Shown: positions 1-7,411 of the stretch, one piece after another
Position numbering within the stretch: the stretch's first letter is position 1
How the letters are laid out: each line of letters starts with the position of its first letter
Assembly (NCBI GenBank): GCA_016866215.1
Contig: VGNE01000027.1
Coordinates: 1-47,134 of the forward strand
Source of the DNA: Chloroflexota bacterium
GTDB taxonomy: Bacteria > Chloroflexota > Anaerolineae > Anaerolineales > Villigracilaceae
Direction of reading: 5' to 3'
DNA: 47,134 nucleotides
Translations under genes and position numbers: made by a program
The notes under the pieces: model-generated
Database searches by the model: none
Seen by the model: only the letters and a program-made list of their open reading frames with translations
What the model was told of the DNA's origin: nothing

Positions 1-42
1 GGTCTTCAACGTTTTCTTCACTTTTGTGTATACTCGGTAGCG

Positions 43-101
43 ATCAGTCATAGAGGACACCTCAGTTGGTTTGGTGACCCTGAGTTTACTCTATGACTGA
101 T
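43..101. repeat. Long imperfect palindrome
   Basis: Perfect 13-bp inverted arms lie at 43-55 and 89-101. An inner CTCAG/CTGAG pair is at 61-65 and 80-84, and a 14-nt loop lies between them. No T-run follows on either strand, so a simple intrinsic terminator is not supported. It overlaps the 3' end of the DUF4118 fragment, whose stop codon falls in the right arm. It may be a REP-like element or the edge of a small mobile repeat. Confidence 0.6.
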
Positions 102-359
102 TTTCCTCGTATTTGTACGGTAGAGAAAGGTGGAATAAAAAAGTAATTGAACGCGAGGAACGTGACAAGCGCACTGGTAATGCCAGGACCAAGCCCCCAA
201 AAGGCGGTGATCAAACCAAGAGGGATTAAATATAAAAGCGCAATTAGTGTTGTATCCAGCCCTTCCCGCAAGGTAAAAAAAGATCGCCGTAATGGAAGCG
301 ATCAACCCGATGGCAAGAATATATTGACCAGAGCGTGATATTAAAGATGAAATCTGCAT
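86..359 (-). pseudogene. DUF4118 (KdpD-type sensor N-terminus) fragment, frameshifted
   Basis: Two minus-strand frames join into one recognisable DUF4118 membrane domain. The first frame, starting at the ATG at 359, gives a hydrophobic helix (about 28 residues ending AIFF). The second frame then gives LIPLGLITAFWGLGPGI and NYFFIPPF, the classic DUF4118 signature of KdpD-like sensor kinases. The switch falls at a run of seven T (minus strand) near 279-285, and removing one T restores a single frame of about 91 residues. After the domain the frame stops at 86, so the kinase part is absent. Either this is a degraded sensor kinase or a homopolymer sequencing error inside a short DUF4118-only protein. 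No ribosome site is visible before the ATG. Confidence 0.6.
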
Positions 360-555
360 GTTGGTAAGTTCATTATACTCTTTTGAGAATCGAAGATAAA
401 TGCTTCACTCCAATTGAACTGGATAAAACATTACAAAAGCCACTTACCTAACATGCGCCATCAAAATTACCCATTCATTCAAAGCATAGTTACCTCAATA
501 CAAAAGCGTCAAGTAAAATTGTCAACGCGCCTGAAAATTAGAAAAAGGGAAAGTT

Positions 556-651
556 ATGAAATCCTATCGAAAAGAACTTTGATTCAACACCCCAGCCCGC
601 CGCGGATTTGTGAATAATACCCCGCAGTTGAGAATTGCCTGTGCGAGAGTT
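556..651 (+). pseudogene. Broken partial copy of the yjbQ-like gene at 6383
   Basis: From the ATG at 556 the sequence aligns base by base with the first ~95 bp of the intact gene at 6383-6802. Translation gives MKSYRKEL, a stop, then [11 protein letters not shown], against [20 protein letters not shown] in the intact gene. The Trp TGG codon has become TGA, and similarity fades after about 651. The bases just before the ATG also resemble those before the intact gene. This is a truncated, decayed duplicate. The rest of 360-662 contains nothing I can recognise. Confidence 0.75.
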
Positions 652-662
652 AAATCCGATCC

Positions 663-1400
663 TCATTCATGGCATGTGCAGCCCCATGCAAAATATGTGG
701 GCACATGAAATACTCGTTCCCCGCGGGCCCAGGCTCGTTGATCCAGGTGTTTCATTTTTTGGATGTCTTTATCTGCCAGCGCTCCCTGTAAATCGGATTC
801 GATAATTTCCCATTCACGGGACCATTCTTCGGGTGACGGCCCGGTGTCTACAGGTTGAATTGTTCCCGTTTCAATCATATTTATCCCCGCCTCAAAGAAA
901 AGAGCTGCCAGTCGTGCTCCCACTCCCGGGTCTGCGCCTTGTTTTTTTAATGATTCCGTTTGCCATTTTCCCAACGGGATGAGTTCATCAGGCTTGTCGA
1001 TGCGAGCTGCATAATCGGGTTCGGCGAAGGCAAGGATGTGTCCGCCGGGTCTCGTTACCCGTTTCATTTCAAGTAAAACCTGAATTGGGTCACGCACCCA
1101 TAGCAGAAGGTAATGACAATACACAATATCAACTGAATTGTCGAGATAAGGAAGTTGTAACGCGTTCCCTTGTATCAAGGAGGCGGTCGGAACATGGATT
1201 CGGCATTGGGCAAGCGCAGCAGGGTCAATATCCAGACCTTGAAGCTGGATGTGGTCAGGTAACTCGGAGAGGATGGCGCCTGTGCCGCATCCAATTTCGA
1301 GTACGCGTCGTGCCTCATGCAATCCAACTTTGTGGAAGAGGTAGGCCCGCAGGTCGCGAGACCATTTCGCCTGTTGTGTGTAGCGTGTATGCCAGTTCAT
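663..1400 (-). CDS. Class I SAM-dependent methyltransferase (Methyltransf_11/25 type)
   Basis: A 245-residue soluble methyltransferase. Motif I is VLEIGCGTG at residues 33-41, the acidic residue that would contact the SAM ribose is in GLDIDP near 57, and motif III/IV lies at about 79-98 (LPYLDNSVDIVYCHY). A post-IV segment follows (MKRVTRPGGHILAF). The substrate cannot be read from sequence. It is the last gene of the minus-strand operon running from 6005, only 12 nt after the radical SAM-like paralogue, so a tailoring role on the same substrate as the radical SAM enzymes is plausible but inferred. The start at 1400 follows AAGGAA very closely, which is a short spacing. The C-terminus contains a WGCTCHE end with two Cys. 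Confidence 0.85.
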   Translation of the reverse strand: MNWHTRYTQQAKWSRDLRAYLFHKVGLHEARRVLEIGCGTGAILSELPDHIQLQGLDIDPAALAQCRIHVPTASLIQGNALQLPYLDNSVDIVYCHYLLLWVRDPIQVLLEMKRVTRPGGHILAFAEPDYAARIDKPDELIPLGKWQTESLKKQGADPGVGARLAALFFEAGINMIETGTIQPVDTGPSPEEWSREWEIIESDLQGALADKDIQKMKHLDQRAWARGERVFHVPTYFAWGCTCHE

Positions 1401-1412
1401 TTCCTTACTGCT

Positions 1413-2555
1413 TTATGAATAGATGGTTTTCCATTCATCCTTAAGGAAATTACCTAACACCTTATTTGCCATCCCTTGCGCAGGTAGGACATCGCCATCC
1501 GGTGCGACATACAACCACACTTTGCCAGCACCTTCAGGGTTATCATCTTCCTGCGTTTCATATGCAACCGGGTTATGATCGGAGTAGGGAACCGGCAGGT
1601 CAAACTTGAGAGTAAGCCCCAGGGAAGCGGATTTATCACGAAGCGTGTCATATGCTTCGCGCAAAGAATCTTCTGCGACTGTCATTGAGAAATTTTGCAC
1701 TCCAAGACTTGCAAGCCGCTGCATGGTTACTTCTGAATTTATTACATTCTCATGGTTTACTGTGAGGTGAACCGTTACGAAGATGTCCTCCGGCATGATT
1801 AATTCCAGCGCCTTCCACGAGTCATCCATATCGGGTTGGAGAATAAAAAGAATGTGATCGAGCCCGGTTTGCAGGAGCATATCGAGATATTTTTTATCGG
1901 CGAGTTTTAATCCGTCGGTGAGAAGTCCACAGACCTGACCGTTCTTTTCCGCTTGAGCGATCAGCATGGGGAGATCCTCTCGCAAAGTGGCTTCCCCACC
2001 CGTGAATGTGATGTGAGGGATGCCGACCTGCCAGGCTTTATCAATGATCGCTTTCCATTCATCGGTGGTCAACTCGCGGTCAACACGTTTAGAGGGTGCG
2101 TATTCTGCCTGAGTATTTGCGGGCAGGCGATAGGTCAGCGCGCAATCGAGGCGAAGCGGAGCGGTGAGATCGGCTGAATGAGGGGCGGCTCGCGTGAAGT
2201 CAAGAAAAGAGAAGGGGTCAAGGTCCGGGGTTGATATCAAGGTTTGAATTCGATCCACGAAATCGTTGTAGTCTTCGAGCGCCATCCCTTTACTGACCCG
2301 ATAGCGTGCCGCGATCTGTTTTGCCGCTTCTTCGGGCTGGCTGCCCTTGACGAAATGGAATGCGTATTCAGCCGCGGTAGGATTCAATTGCAAAACTGTG
2401 GACGCGTTCACGATCAACACACCTGCGCCATTACTTTGCAGACGCAGGTGGAGACGAAACGGATTATTATCCTGTATGGCCTGCAGATGGTATGTGCCAA
2501 CGGGCAGGAATTCGATCTTTGAGTAACGGTCGGCCAGGCGATTGAATATTTTCAT
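1413..2555 (-). CDS. Radical SAM/PqqD-like paralogue lacking all FeS cysteines (putative pseudoenzyme)
   Basis: An intact 380-residue frame, clearly paralogous to the next gene upstream in the operon (2597-3967). The N-terminal ~110 residues form a PqqD-like recognition domain (GVLIVNASTVLQLNPTA near 45-61). A radical SAM barrel follows, with TGGEATLREDLP at about 185-196. The cluster motif that reads CNNDCAHC in the paralogue is here LPANTQAE (residues 144-151), so no 4Fe-4S cluster could be held. The SPASM cysteine after GDVLP is Ala, and the protein ends before the last SPASM cysteines. The frame is open and the fold residues are kept, which argues against simple decay. It may act as a partner subunit or peptide-binding scaffold. 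The ATG at 2555 is preceded by GGAG at 5-nt spacing, so an upstream in-frame GTG was not used. Confidence 0.8.
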   Translation of the reverse strand: MKIFNRLADRYSKIEFLPVGTYHLQAIQDNNPFRLHLRLQSNGAGVLIVNASTVLQLNPTAAEYAFHFVKGSQPEEAAKQIAARYRVSKGMALEDYNDFVDRIQTLISTPDLDPFSFLDFTRAAPHSADLTAPLRLDCALTYRLPANTQAEYAPSKRVDRELTTDEWKAIIDKAWQVGIPHITFTGGEATLREDLPMLIAQAEKNGQVCGLLTDGLKLADKKYLDMLLQTGLDHILFILQPDMDDSWKALELIMPEDIFVTVHLTVNHENVINSEVTMQRLASLGVQNFSMTVAEDSLREAYDTLRDKSASLGLTLKFDLPVPYSDHNPVAYETQEDDNPEGAGKVWLYVAPDGDVLPAQGMANKVLGNFLKDEWKTIYS

Positions 2556-2596
2556 ATTTACTCCAAACACTCTTCGTATATACGCATATGCTCAGG

Positions 2597-3967
2597 TCAG
2601 TTCAGAACCGATAGCGAAACAAGTTCATGATTCACGCCGTATTTTTCGCGATGACTTTCAAAATTAAGCGGGCATCCGCCCCCGCATTCGGCAACGATCG
2701 AACAGTCATTGCACATATTCGGTAAACCGCGTCGTTCGCGCAGACGAACAGAGAGTTCGTGGTTCCAGATCGAATCCCATGAATCGGCAAGCATATTCCC
2801 AAGCGGATGGTAGTATGACTGACATGGTAATACGTTCCCGTTCGATTCAATGCACATGCTGTAAAGCGCGGCGGTGCAGCCTTTTACGCCAAGCTGGTTC
2901 GTGGTGGGATCGAATTGACAATATTGCGTGGGTGTGTACCAGACGAGTCTTTGCCCACGCTCGTTGGTTTTACGCGTGGCGATGGCAAGGATGGATTGCA
3001 GTTCGCTTTCGCGCAGACCCGTACCCACTGTCAGCCCATGACCGGAATAAATAAGCGCATTCAGTCCAATGGTGGAAACGCCCATGTTTGCAAGAAAATC
3101 CAATGTATCAGGAATTGTATGAGCGTTGGTGCGAAGCATGGTGGTGTTCGTCATGACATACAAATGGCTTTGTAATGTGTTCTGAAGTCCGGCGATAGTT
3201 TGCCTGAATGCGCCTTTGGCCTGCATCATCTCATCGTGGATCTTTTCATCATAAGACTCAACGGTAATTTGCACATGATCAAGTCCGGCTTCGACGAGTT
3301 TTTGCACATACATTTCATCGGACAGTCGTCGGGCGTTCGTGTTCAGTCCCGTGATCTGTCCATTGGATTCCGCGTGTTTGATCAACTCGGGCAGATCGTT
3401 TCGAAGTGTGGCTTCGCCGCCCGTGAAGACAATATGCGGAACGCCCAAGCTCCAGAGCTTGTCAAGGATCTTGAACCATTGTTCTGTGCTGAGTTCGGGA
3501 AAGTTTCGTTCCCGGGCGTTGTAGCAATGTGCGCAGTCATTATTACAGCGATAGGTGACTGCCAGATCCATTCTATATGGGGCAGAGGGGCGCACACTGA
3601 AGGGCATGAGCGATTCAAGTTCGATTTCATGGACAGGGCAGGCCCCATCCGGGCGGATCAATTCTTCGAATTGAAATATGAAGGAGGAATGATCCTCCCG
3701 GGCTTGCAGCCTTGAAACAGAATAGCGGGATGTGAGAGCCCGTATTCTTTCGCCTTCTGTCTTCCCTTCAAGGGTCAACCACGCCATGTATGTTGCCGTT
3801 GGATTCAAATGCATGACACGATTTGCATTGACGATCAGCGTGCCATGCCCATCAGCATCGATGCGCAAATGGATGCGAGACTTTTCAAAATCAGTTTCGC
3901 GTGTGTAATGATGGAGTCCCACTGAAGGAACACCAACCAGGGAGGAGGGGTGAAATACACTTTTCAC
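2597..3967 (-). CDS. Radical SAM/SPASM maturase with PqqD-like N-terminal domain
   Basis: A 456-residue enzyme of the PqqE-like peptide-modifying group. A PqqD-like/RRE domain spans about residues 30-105 (GTLIVNANRVMHLNPTA). The radical SAM motif CNNDCAHC is at 141-148 and TGGEATLR at 182-189. SPASM cysteines cluster at the C-terminus (CIESNGNVLPCQ, then MCNDCSIVAECGGGC at about 418-432). Enzymes of this build crosslink or otherwise modify ribosomally made substrates using SAM and auxiliary FeS clusters. The start chosen is the GTG at 3967, whose G is also the last base of the upstream TAG stop, with a strong GGAGG 6 nt before it. A longer frame to 4021 would only read the upstream Cys tail out of frame. 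The one-base overlap implies translational coupling to the Cys-tail protein, its likely substrate. Confidence 0.88.
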   Translation of the reverse strand: MKSVFHPSSLVGVPSVGLHHYTRETDFEKSRIHLRIDADGHGTLIVNANRVMHLNPTATYMAWLTLEGKTEGERIRALTSRYSVSRLQAREDHSSFIFQFEELIRPDGACPVHEIELESLMPFSVRPSAPYRMDLAVTYRCNNDCAHCYNARERNFPELSTEQWFKILDKLWSLGVPHIVFTGGEATLRNDLPELIKHAESNGQITGLNTNARRLSDEMYVQKLVEAGLDHVQITVESYDEKIHDEMMQAKGAFRQTIAGLQNTLQSHLYVMTNTTMLRTNAHTIPDTLDFLANMGVSTIGLNALIYSGHGLTVGTGLRESELQSILAIATRKTNERGQRLVWYTPTQYCQFDPTTNQLGVKGCTAALYSMCIESNGNVLPCQSYYHPLGNMLADSWDSIWNHELSVRLRERRGLPNMCNDCSIVAECGGGCPLNFESHREKYGVNHELVSLSVLN

Positions 3968-5619
3968 TATCTTCCTCCGCCCGCACAGGCACAAGCACAG
4001 CCGGCACAGGCACAGGCACAAGCGCAGGAACGACCACCTCCACTGCTGCGGCCGCCACGAGAACCATTGGAGGATTGCTTGGGAGGAGGATTGGTCACAT
4101 TCGTCACACGGCTGGTAAAGTCTGTGACGTTGCCGATGACTTTCTGCGAGAAGGTTTGTACGCCAACGGCAACAGAAGAAGCGAAATCAGAGCCGGGTAA
4201 ACGCGGGACTGAAGGTAAAGATGTTGAGGATGAAGGTAAACCTCCCGAAACGGAAGCAGGCCTCGAGTAGGTTGGATCGTAGCGTCCCCACCAAGTGGGA
4301 ATAAAAACTGGACCTCGAAATACACGCCGCGTGCGGTCGTCATAATCCCTGTCCAGCATGGTCCATTCGAGATTCTGCTCGAAAAATTGCCCCTGCACAT
4401 CTGGCGTATCCGCCTGCTCTACCTGCTGCCATGCCTTCTGCATGATGTTCTTGTAGTAGTCGATCGTTTCAAGGCGGCTGAAGCCTTTCATTTTTTCAGA
4501 AACGGAGCGAACTAATTTAACGGTCATCTCTTGTAATAAATTTTTACGGTTCTTCGTTTTATCTTCTTTGAAAGCCGCCAGAAAATTCACTTCATATTCA
4601 TGCAAACCGTCGGGCAGTGAAGGGGAAACTTCCACTTTTAACGGGTCGCGCGAGACCACTTGTGCAGCTTCTTTTTTGATCACTCCGAACAGGATCATGG
4701 TCATTACCTTATCCAGGGATTCTCCCATGAGAATTGCGGCTTCGACTGCGGTAAGTCCACGCTTAATCCCGTGCCCTTCAATGGAAATTCGCGGCGTCAT
4801 GTATTGAAGTTTGCGGCGATTGCCCGCGATCATTGTAAGTAATGGAATGCCGAGGAATATGAAACCAAAGAAACCAATACACAGGATGAAGAAGATGGTA
4901 TCCGACGATACATTCGGAACCTTTTCTGTAACAATGCTGTCTGCGGGGACATAACTTTGGGGGAATGAGGCGCCAAATTTGTATTGTGTTTTCCCGTTTG
5001 CGCCGGGGTTGCGCCATGTATATGTTATACGTCCCTGCGAATCAAACGCAGTTGCTGGTTCAGATGGAAAACCGGTCGGCGCGGAATGCCACCTTGGTTC
5101 CTCGGGGTTTACCAGTGGCGGCAGATGATAGATTACTGTGATATCCGTGTTCCCGGTGATCACATTGCTTTGAAAATACAGCGGGGCAAACACCGCGCTG
5201 GCATAATTTTCATCCTGTTCATCCTTATATAAAACCTGCGAAATGCTTCCAACGGAGACTTGAATTGTCCCCGTTTGCCCGGGCAGAATGGCATACGGAC
5301 CCATTTCTACAGCAAAGCCTTCCCCGCCCGTACCTTGATAATCTTTGGAGATCGAGAGGGGATTGCCATTGATGCTGGACTGGATGCTGTTGAAATCGAA
5401 ATTACCGTTGGGCATACCTACATCCACAAACTCAATGGCATGCCCGCCGGGTTGTGTCGTGAACGTAAGCAGATAATCCAGGGCCATCGTCCCATCTGAG
5501 TTCCAGTAAACGTTGACGATCTCCTTATCGAGACTAAAGTAATAGTCTTGTGCGGAAACGCTGATCGTCAAACTGAAGGCAAGTAACAAGGCGAGAAACA
5601 GGGCTATTCTTCGTTTCAT
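3967..5619 (-). CDS. DUF2207-like membrane protein with C-terminal Cys-Ala repeat tail (candidate rSAM substrate)
   Basis: A 550-residue protein. A signal peptide covers residues 1-23, a beta-rich extracytoplasmic domain runs to about 235, a transmembrane helix lies at about 241-265, and a soluble domain with predicted helices follows. A Ser/Pro/Gly/Arg-rich linker starts at about 470. The last 20 residues hold seven cysteines alternating with Ala (CACACACAGCACACAGGGR, residues 532-550). The only other Cys in the protein is C247 in the helix. The layout resembles DUF2207/TIGR04222-like envelope proteins that end in Gly- or Cys-rich tails. With a cleaved signal and one helix, the tail would be cytosolic and reachable by the radical SAM enzyme translated directly after it. 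The start ATG at 5619 has a modest AAAGG site. Assignment as substrate is inference from operon order, tail composition and coupling. Confidence 0.8.
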   Translation of the reverse strand: MKRRIALFLALLLAFSLTISVSAQDYYFSLDKEIVNVYWNSDGTMALDYLLTFTTQPGGHAIEFVDVGMPNGNFDFNSIQSSINGNPLSISKDYQGTGGEGFAVEMGPYAILPGQTGTIQVSVGSISQVLYKDEQDENYASAVFAPLYFQSNVITGNTDITVIYHLPPLVNPEEPRWHSAPTGFPSEPATAFDSQGRITYTWRNPGANGKTQYKFGASFPQSYVPADSIVTEKVPNVSSDTIFFILCIGFFGFIFLGIPLLTMIAGNRRKLQYMTPRISIEGHGIKRGLTAVEAAILMGESLDKVMTMILFGVIKKEAAQVVSRDPLKVEVSPSLPDGLHEYEVNFLAAFKEDKTKNRKNLLQEMTVKLVRSVSEKMKGFSRLETIDYYKNIMQKAWQQVEQADTPDVQGQFFEQNLEWTMLDRDYDDRTRRVFRGPVFIPTWWGRYDPTYSRPASVSGGLPSSSTSLPSVPRLPGSDFASSVAVGVQTFSQKVIGNVTDFTSRVTNVTNPPPKQSSNGSRGGRSSGGGRSCACACACAGCACACAGGGR

Positions 5620-5648
5620 AAGATAACCTTTCTTCGTTCAAACGTTCT

Positions 5649-6005
5649 TTACCATTTCGGTTCTTCAGTAAGTTGATACGTCGTGCCGCAAAAGGGACAT
5701 TCAACGGTGGGTGCGCCAGCCAGCATTTTGATGTTGTCGGCTTTCAATGCGCCTCCGCAGTTCTTGCAGTTCATGGATTCGATCTTTGTTTGTGCGGGGA
5801 GATCAACATTGAGAGTAACATTTGTTTCCCCTGCCGCCTGTGGTTTGCGGCTTGCGAACCAGATCAGGCCGAATCCGAACAGCACACTGAGCAACCCGCC
5901 GCATACCCATGTCCAACCGCCGCCCTGATTTCCTCCTGCGCCCCAAATGAACAATACACCGAAGAAGATCAGGATCGCAGCCGCAATATTCCCAATGGTT
6001 TTCAT
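5649..6005 (-). CDS. Small membrane protein with C-terminal zinc ribbon
   Basis: A 118-residue protein with two N-terminal hydrophobic helices (about residues 5-22 and 30-48), a short polar stretch, then a zinc ribbon made of CKNCGG and CPFCG about 25 residues apart. The start ATG at 6005 follows AGGAGG with 6-nt spacing. An upstream in-frame start at 6062 was rejected because it lacks such a site. It is the first gene of the minus-strand operon and ends 29 nt before the Cys-tail protein. The function is unknown. Membrane anchoring plus a metal site suggests a helper at the membrane, but nothing in the sequence names a role. Confidence 0.75.
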   Translation of the reverse strand: MKTIGNIAAAILIFFGVLFIWGAGGNQGGGWTWVCGGLLSVLFGFGLIWFASRKPQAAGETNVTLNVDLPAQTKIESMNCKNCGGALKADNIKMLAGAPTVECPFCGTTYQLTEEPKW

Positions 6006-6253
6006 AATCAGCCTCCTGCCAGTATTTGCAAGGAGTCTAATCCTTTTGTTGAAATAAGACAATTGACATTCATCTTGAAATCCTCTTTATTTCACAGGAT
6101 CAATTCAACCTCACTTCATAACCCTGGTTCGTCAAGCATGTGAGGCGGGGTTTCACCTTGTCGAAACGTTTATACCTCAAGATATTGAAAGTGTCCAAAA
6201 TCCAACTTCTGGTTAACGTAAATTGCCTAACAAAAAATTCTTGCTCAAGCCGC

Positions 6254-6273
6254 CGTCCTCGGCGGCGAGGACG
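6254..6273. repeat. Short GC-rich hairpin in a 376-nt intergenic region
   Basis: CGTCCTCG and CGAGGACG form an 8-bp stem around a GCGG loop. It lies between the divergent zinc-ribbon gene and the yjbQ-like gene. No T-run follows. The rest of 6006-6382 is AT-rich upstream sequence in which I find no convincing gene and no clear sigma-70 promoter. Confidence 0.5.
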
Positions 6274-6382
6274 CCGTCGAGAGCATAAACTTGTAAAGCA
6301 ATTACGGTGAACCTGAATAACATTGTGAGTTAAAATCAAGTAATATTACATTGATGCAAAAAATTTGGAATGAGAGAAGATT

Positions 6383-6802
6383 ATGAAATCCTACCGCAAA
6401 GAACTTTGGTTCAACCTCCCCGCCCGACGCGGATTCGTAAACATTACATCACAAGTGGAGGAATGTTTGCGCGAAAGCGGCCTTCGAGAAGGGTTTTGCC
6501 TTGTGAATGCAATGCACATCACTGCCTCTGTTTTTATCAACGATGATGAAAGTGGACTTCATCACGATTATGAAAAATGGCTCGAGAAACTTGCCCCGCA
6601 TGAACCTGTCAGTCAATACCGCCACAATGACACGGGGGAAGATAATGCCGACGCACATATGAAACGCCAGATCATGGGGCGTGAAGTGGTTGTGGCTATC
6701 ACAAATGGCCAACTTGATTTTGGGACGTGGGAGCAGATCTTCTACGGCGAATTTGATGGAAGAAGAAAAAAAAGAGTGTTGGTGAAAATTATCGGTGAAT
6801 AA
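6383..6802 (+). CDS. YjbQ/UPF0047 family protein
   Basis: A 139-residue protein matching the YjbQ family along its length. It has the [15 protein letters not shown] block, the [21 protein letters not shown] block with the conserved His/Asp/Asn residues, and the [21 protein letters not shown] block near the C-terminus. E. coli YjbQ has a reported secondary thiamine-phosphate-synthase activity, but the physiological role of the family is unsettled. The start at 6383 is supported by homology and by the same N-terminus in the decayed copy at 556. It is followed by a hairpin and then the DJ-1-like gene, perhaps co-transcribed. Confidence 0.9.
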   Translation: MKSYRKELWFNLPARRGFVNITSQVEECLRESGLREGFCLVNAMHITASVFINDDESGLHHDYEKWLEKLAPHEPVSQYRHNDTGEDNADAHMKRQIMGREVVVAITNGQLDFGTWEQIFYGEFDGRRKKRVLVKIIGE

Positions 6803-6806
6803 AGCA

Positions 6807-6845
6807 AAGTGACAGTCACCTTCGCGAAGCGGGCGACTGTCACTT
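6807..6845. repeat. Intergenic inverted repeat
   Basis: Arms AAGTGACAGTC (6807-6817) and GACTGTCACTT (6835-6845) are perfect 11-bp complements, with a smaller CTTCGCGAAG palindrome in the loop. It sits between two plus-strand genes without a T-run. It is probably a REP-like or mRNA-processing hairpin rather than a full terminator. Confidence 0.65.
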
Positions 6846-6864
6846 ATATCAAAAGGAGCATGCC

Positions 6865-7395
6865 ATGCGCTTACAAAATAAAACCATCGCGATCCTGATC
6901 GCTGAGGGCGTGGAAGACCTCGAATACTATGTGCCCTTGATGCGCTTACAAGAGGAAGGCGCGAAAGTTCTATCTGCAGGGCTGGATCTGAAACCCCTCA
7001 AAGGTAAAAACGGCCTGGTTATCACACCCGATGTCATCATTGAATCGCTCAAAGCGAACGAACTTTATGCGCTCATCCTTCCCGGCGGTTGGGCGCCAGA
7101 TAAATTAAGAAGACATGAAGCTGTGAATAATCTAGTCCACGAGATGGATGAAGCAAAAAAAATTATCGGCATTATTTGTCACGGCGGCTCGATTGCCATC
7201 TCGGCGGGCATCATCAAAAAAGGTCAGCGCGCAACTGGGTCACTGGGTATCAAGGATGATCTTGTCAACGCGGGCGCGGTCTGGGTGGATGAAGCTGCCT
7301 TTCATGAGGGCAACCAGGTTTGGGGGCGGGTGGTGGCGGATATCCCTGATTTTAATCACGAGTTGATGAAGGCACTGATAAAGGATGAAGGATGA
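6865..7395 (+). CDS. DJ-1/PfpI family protein
   Basis: A 176-residue protein of the PfpI/YhbO type. The N-terminal strand IAILIAEGVEDLEY carries the conserved Glu of the active site, the nucleophile elbow is IGIICHGGSI with the catalytic Cys, and LPGGWAPD forms the usual loop before it. Family members have been described as general stress proteins, proteases or glyoxalase/deglycase-like enzymes, and the exact activity here is not decidable. AGGAG lies ahead of the ATG. The last codons and stop fall inside a GATGAAK heptamer array at 7377-7411, which is shared with the end of the convergent phosphodiesterase gene. Confidence 0.88.
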   Translation: MRLQNKTIAILIAEGVEDLEYYVPLMRLQEEGAKVLSAGLDLKPLKGKNGLVITPDVIIESLKANELYALILPGGWAPDKLRRHEAVNNLVHEMDEAKKIIGIICHGGSIAISAGIIKKGQRATGSLGIKDDLVNAGAVWVDEAAFHEGNQVWGRVVADIPDFNHELMKALIKDEG

Positions 7396-7411
7396 ATTAT
7401 GAAGGATGAAT
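7377..7411. repeat. Heptamer array GATGAAK (5 units)
   Basis: Units GATAAAG, GATGAAG, GATGAAT, TATGAAG and GATGAAT run in phase. The stop codons of two convergent genes (7395 plus, 7397 minus) lie within it. It resembles the short tandemly repeated repetitive (STRR) heptamers known from cyanobacteria. Confidence 0.7.

Noticed and set aside
3901-4270. Plus-strand frames rich in Thr/Gly/Ser or Ala/Gln opposite the Cys tail
   Set aside because: Antisense readings of the Cys-Ala and Gly-rich codons; no ribosome site and no family similarity.
6100-6339. 79-codon minus-strand frame with an Arg-rich run
   Set aside because: The Arg run comes from the GC-rich hairpin at 6254-6273; no ribosome site and no recognisable family.
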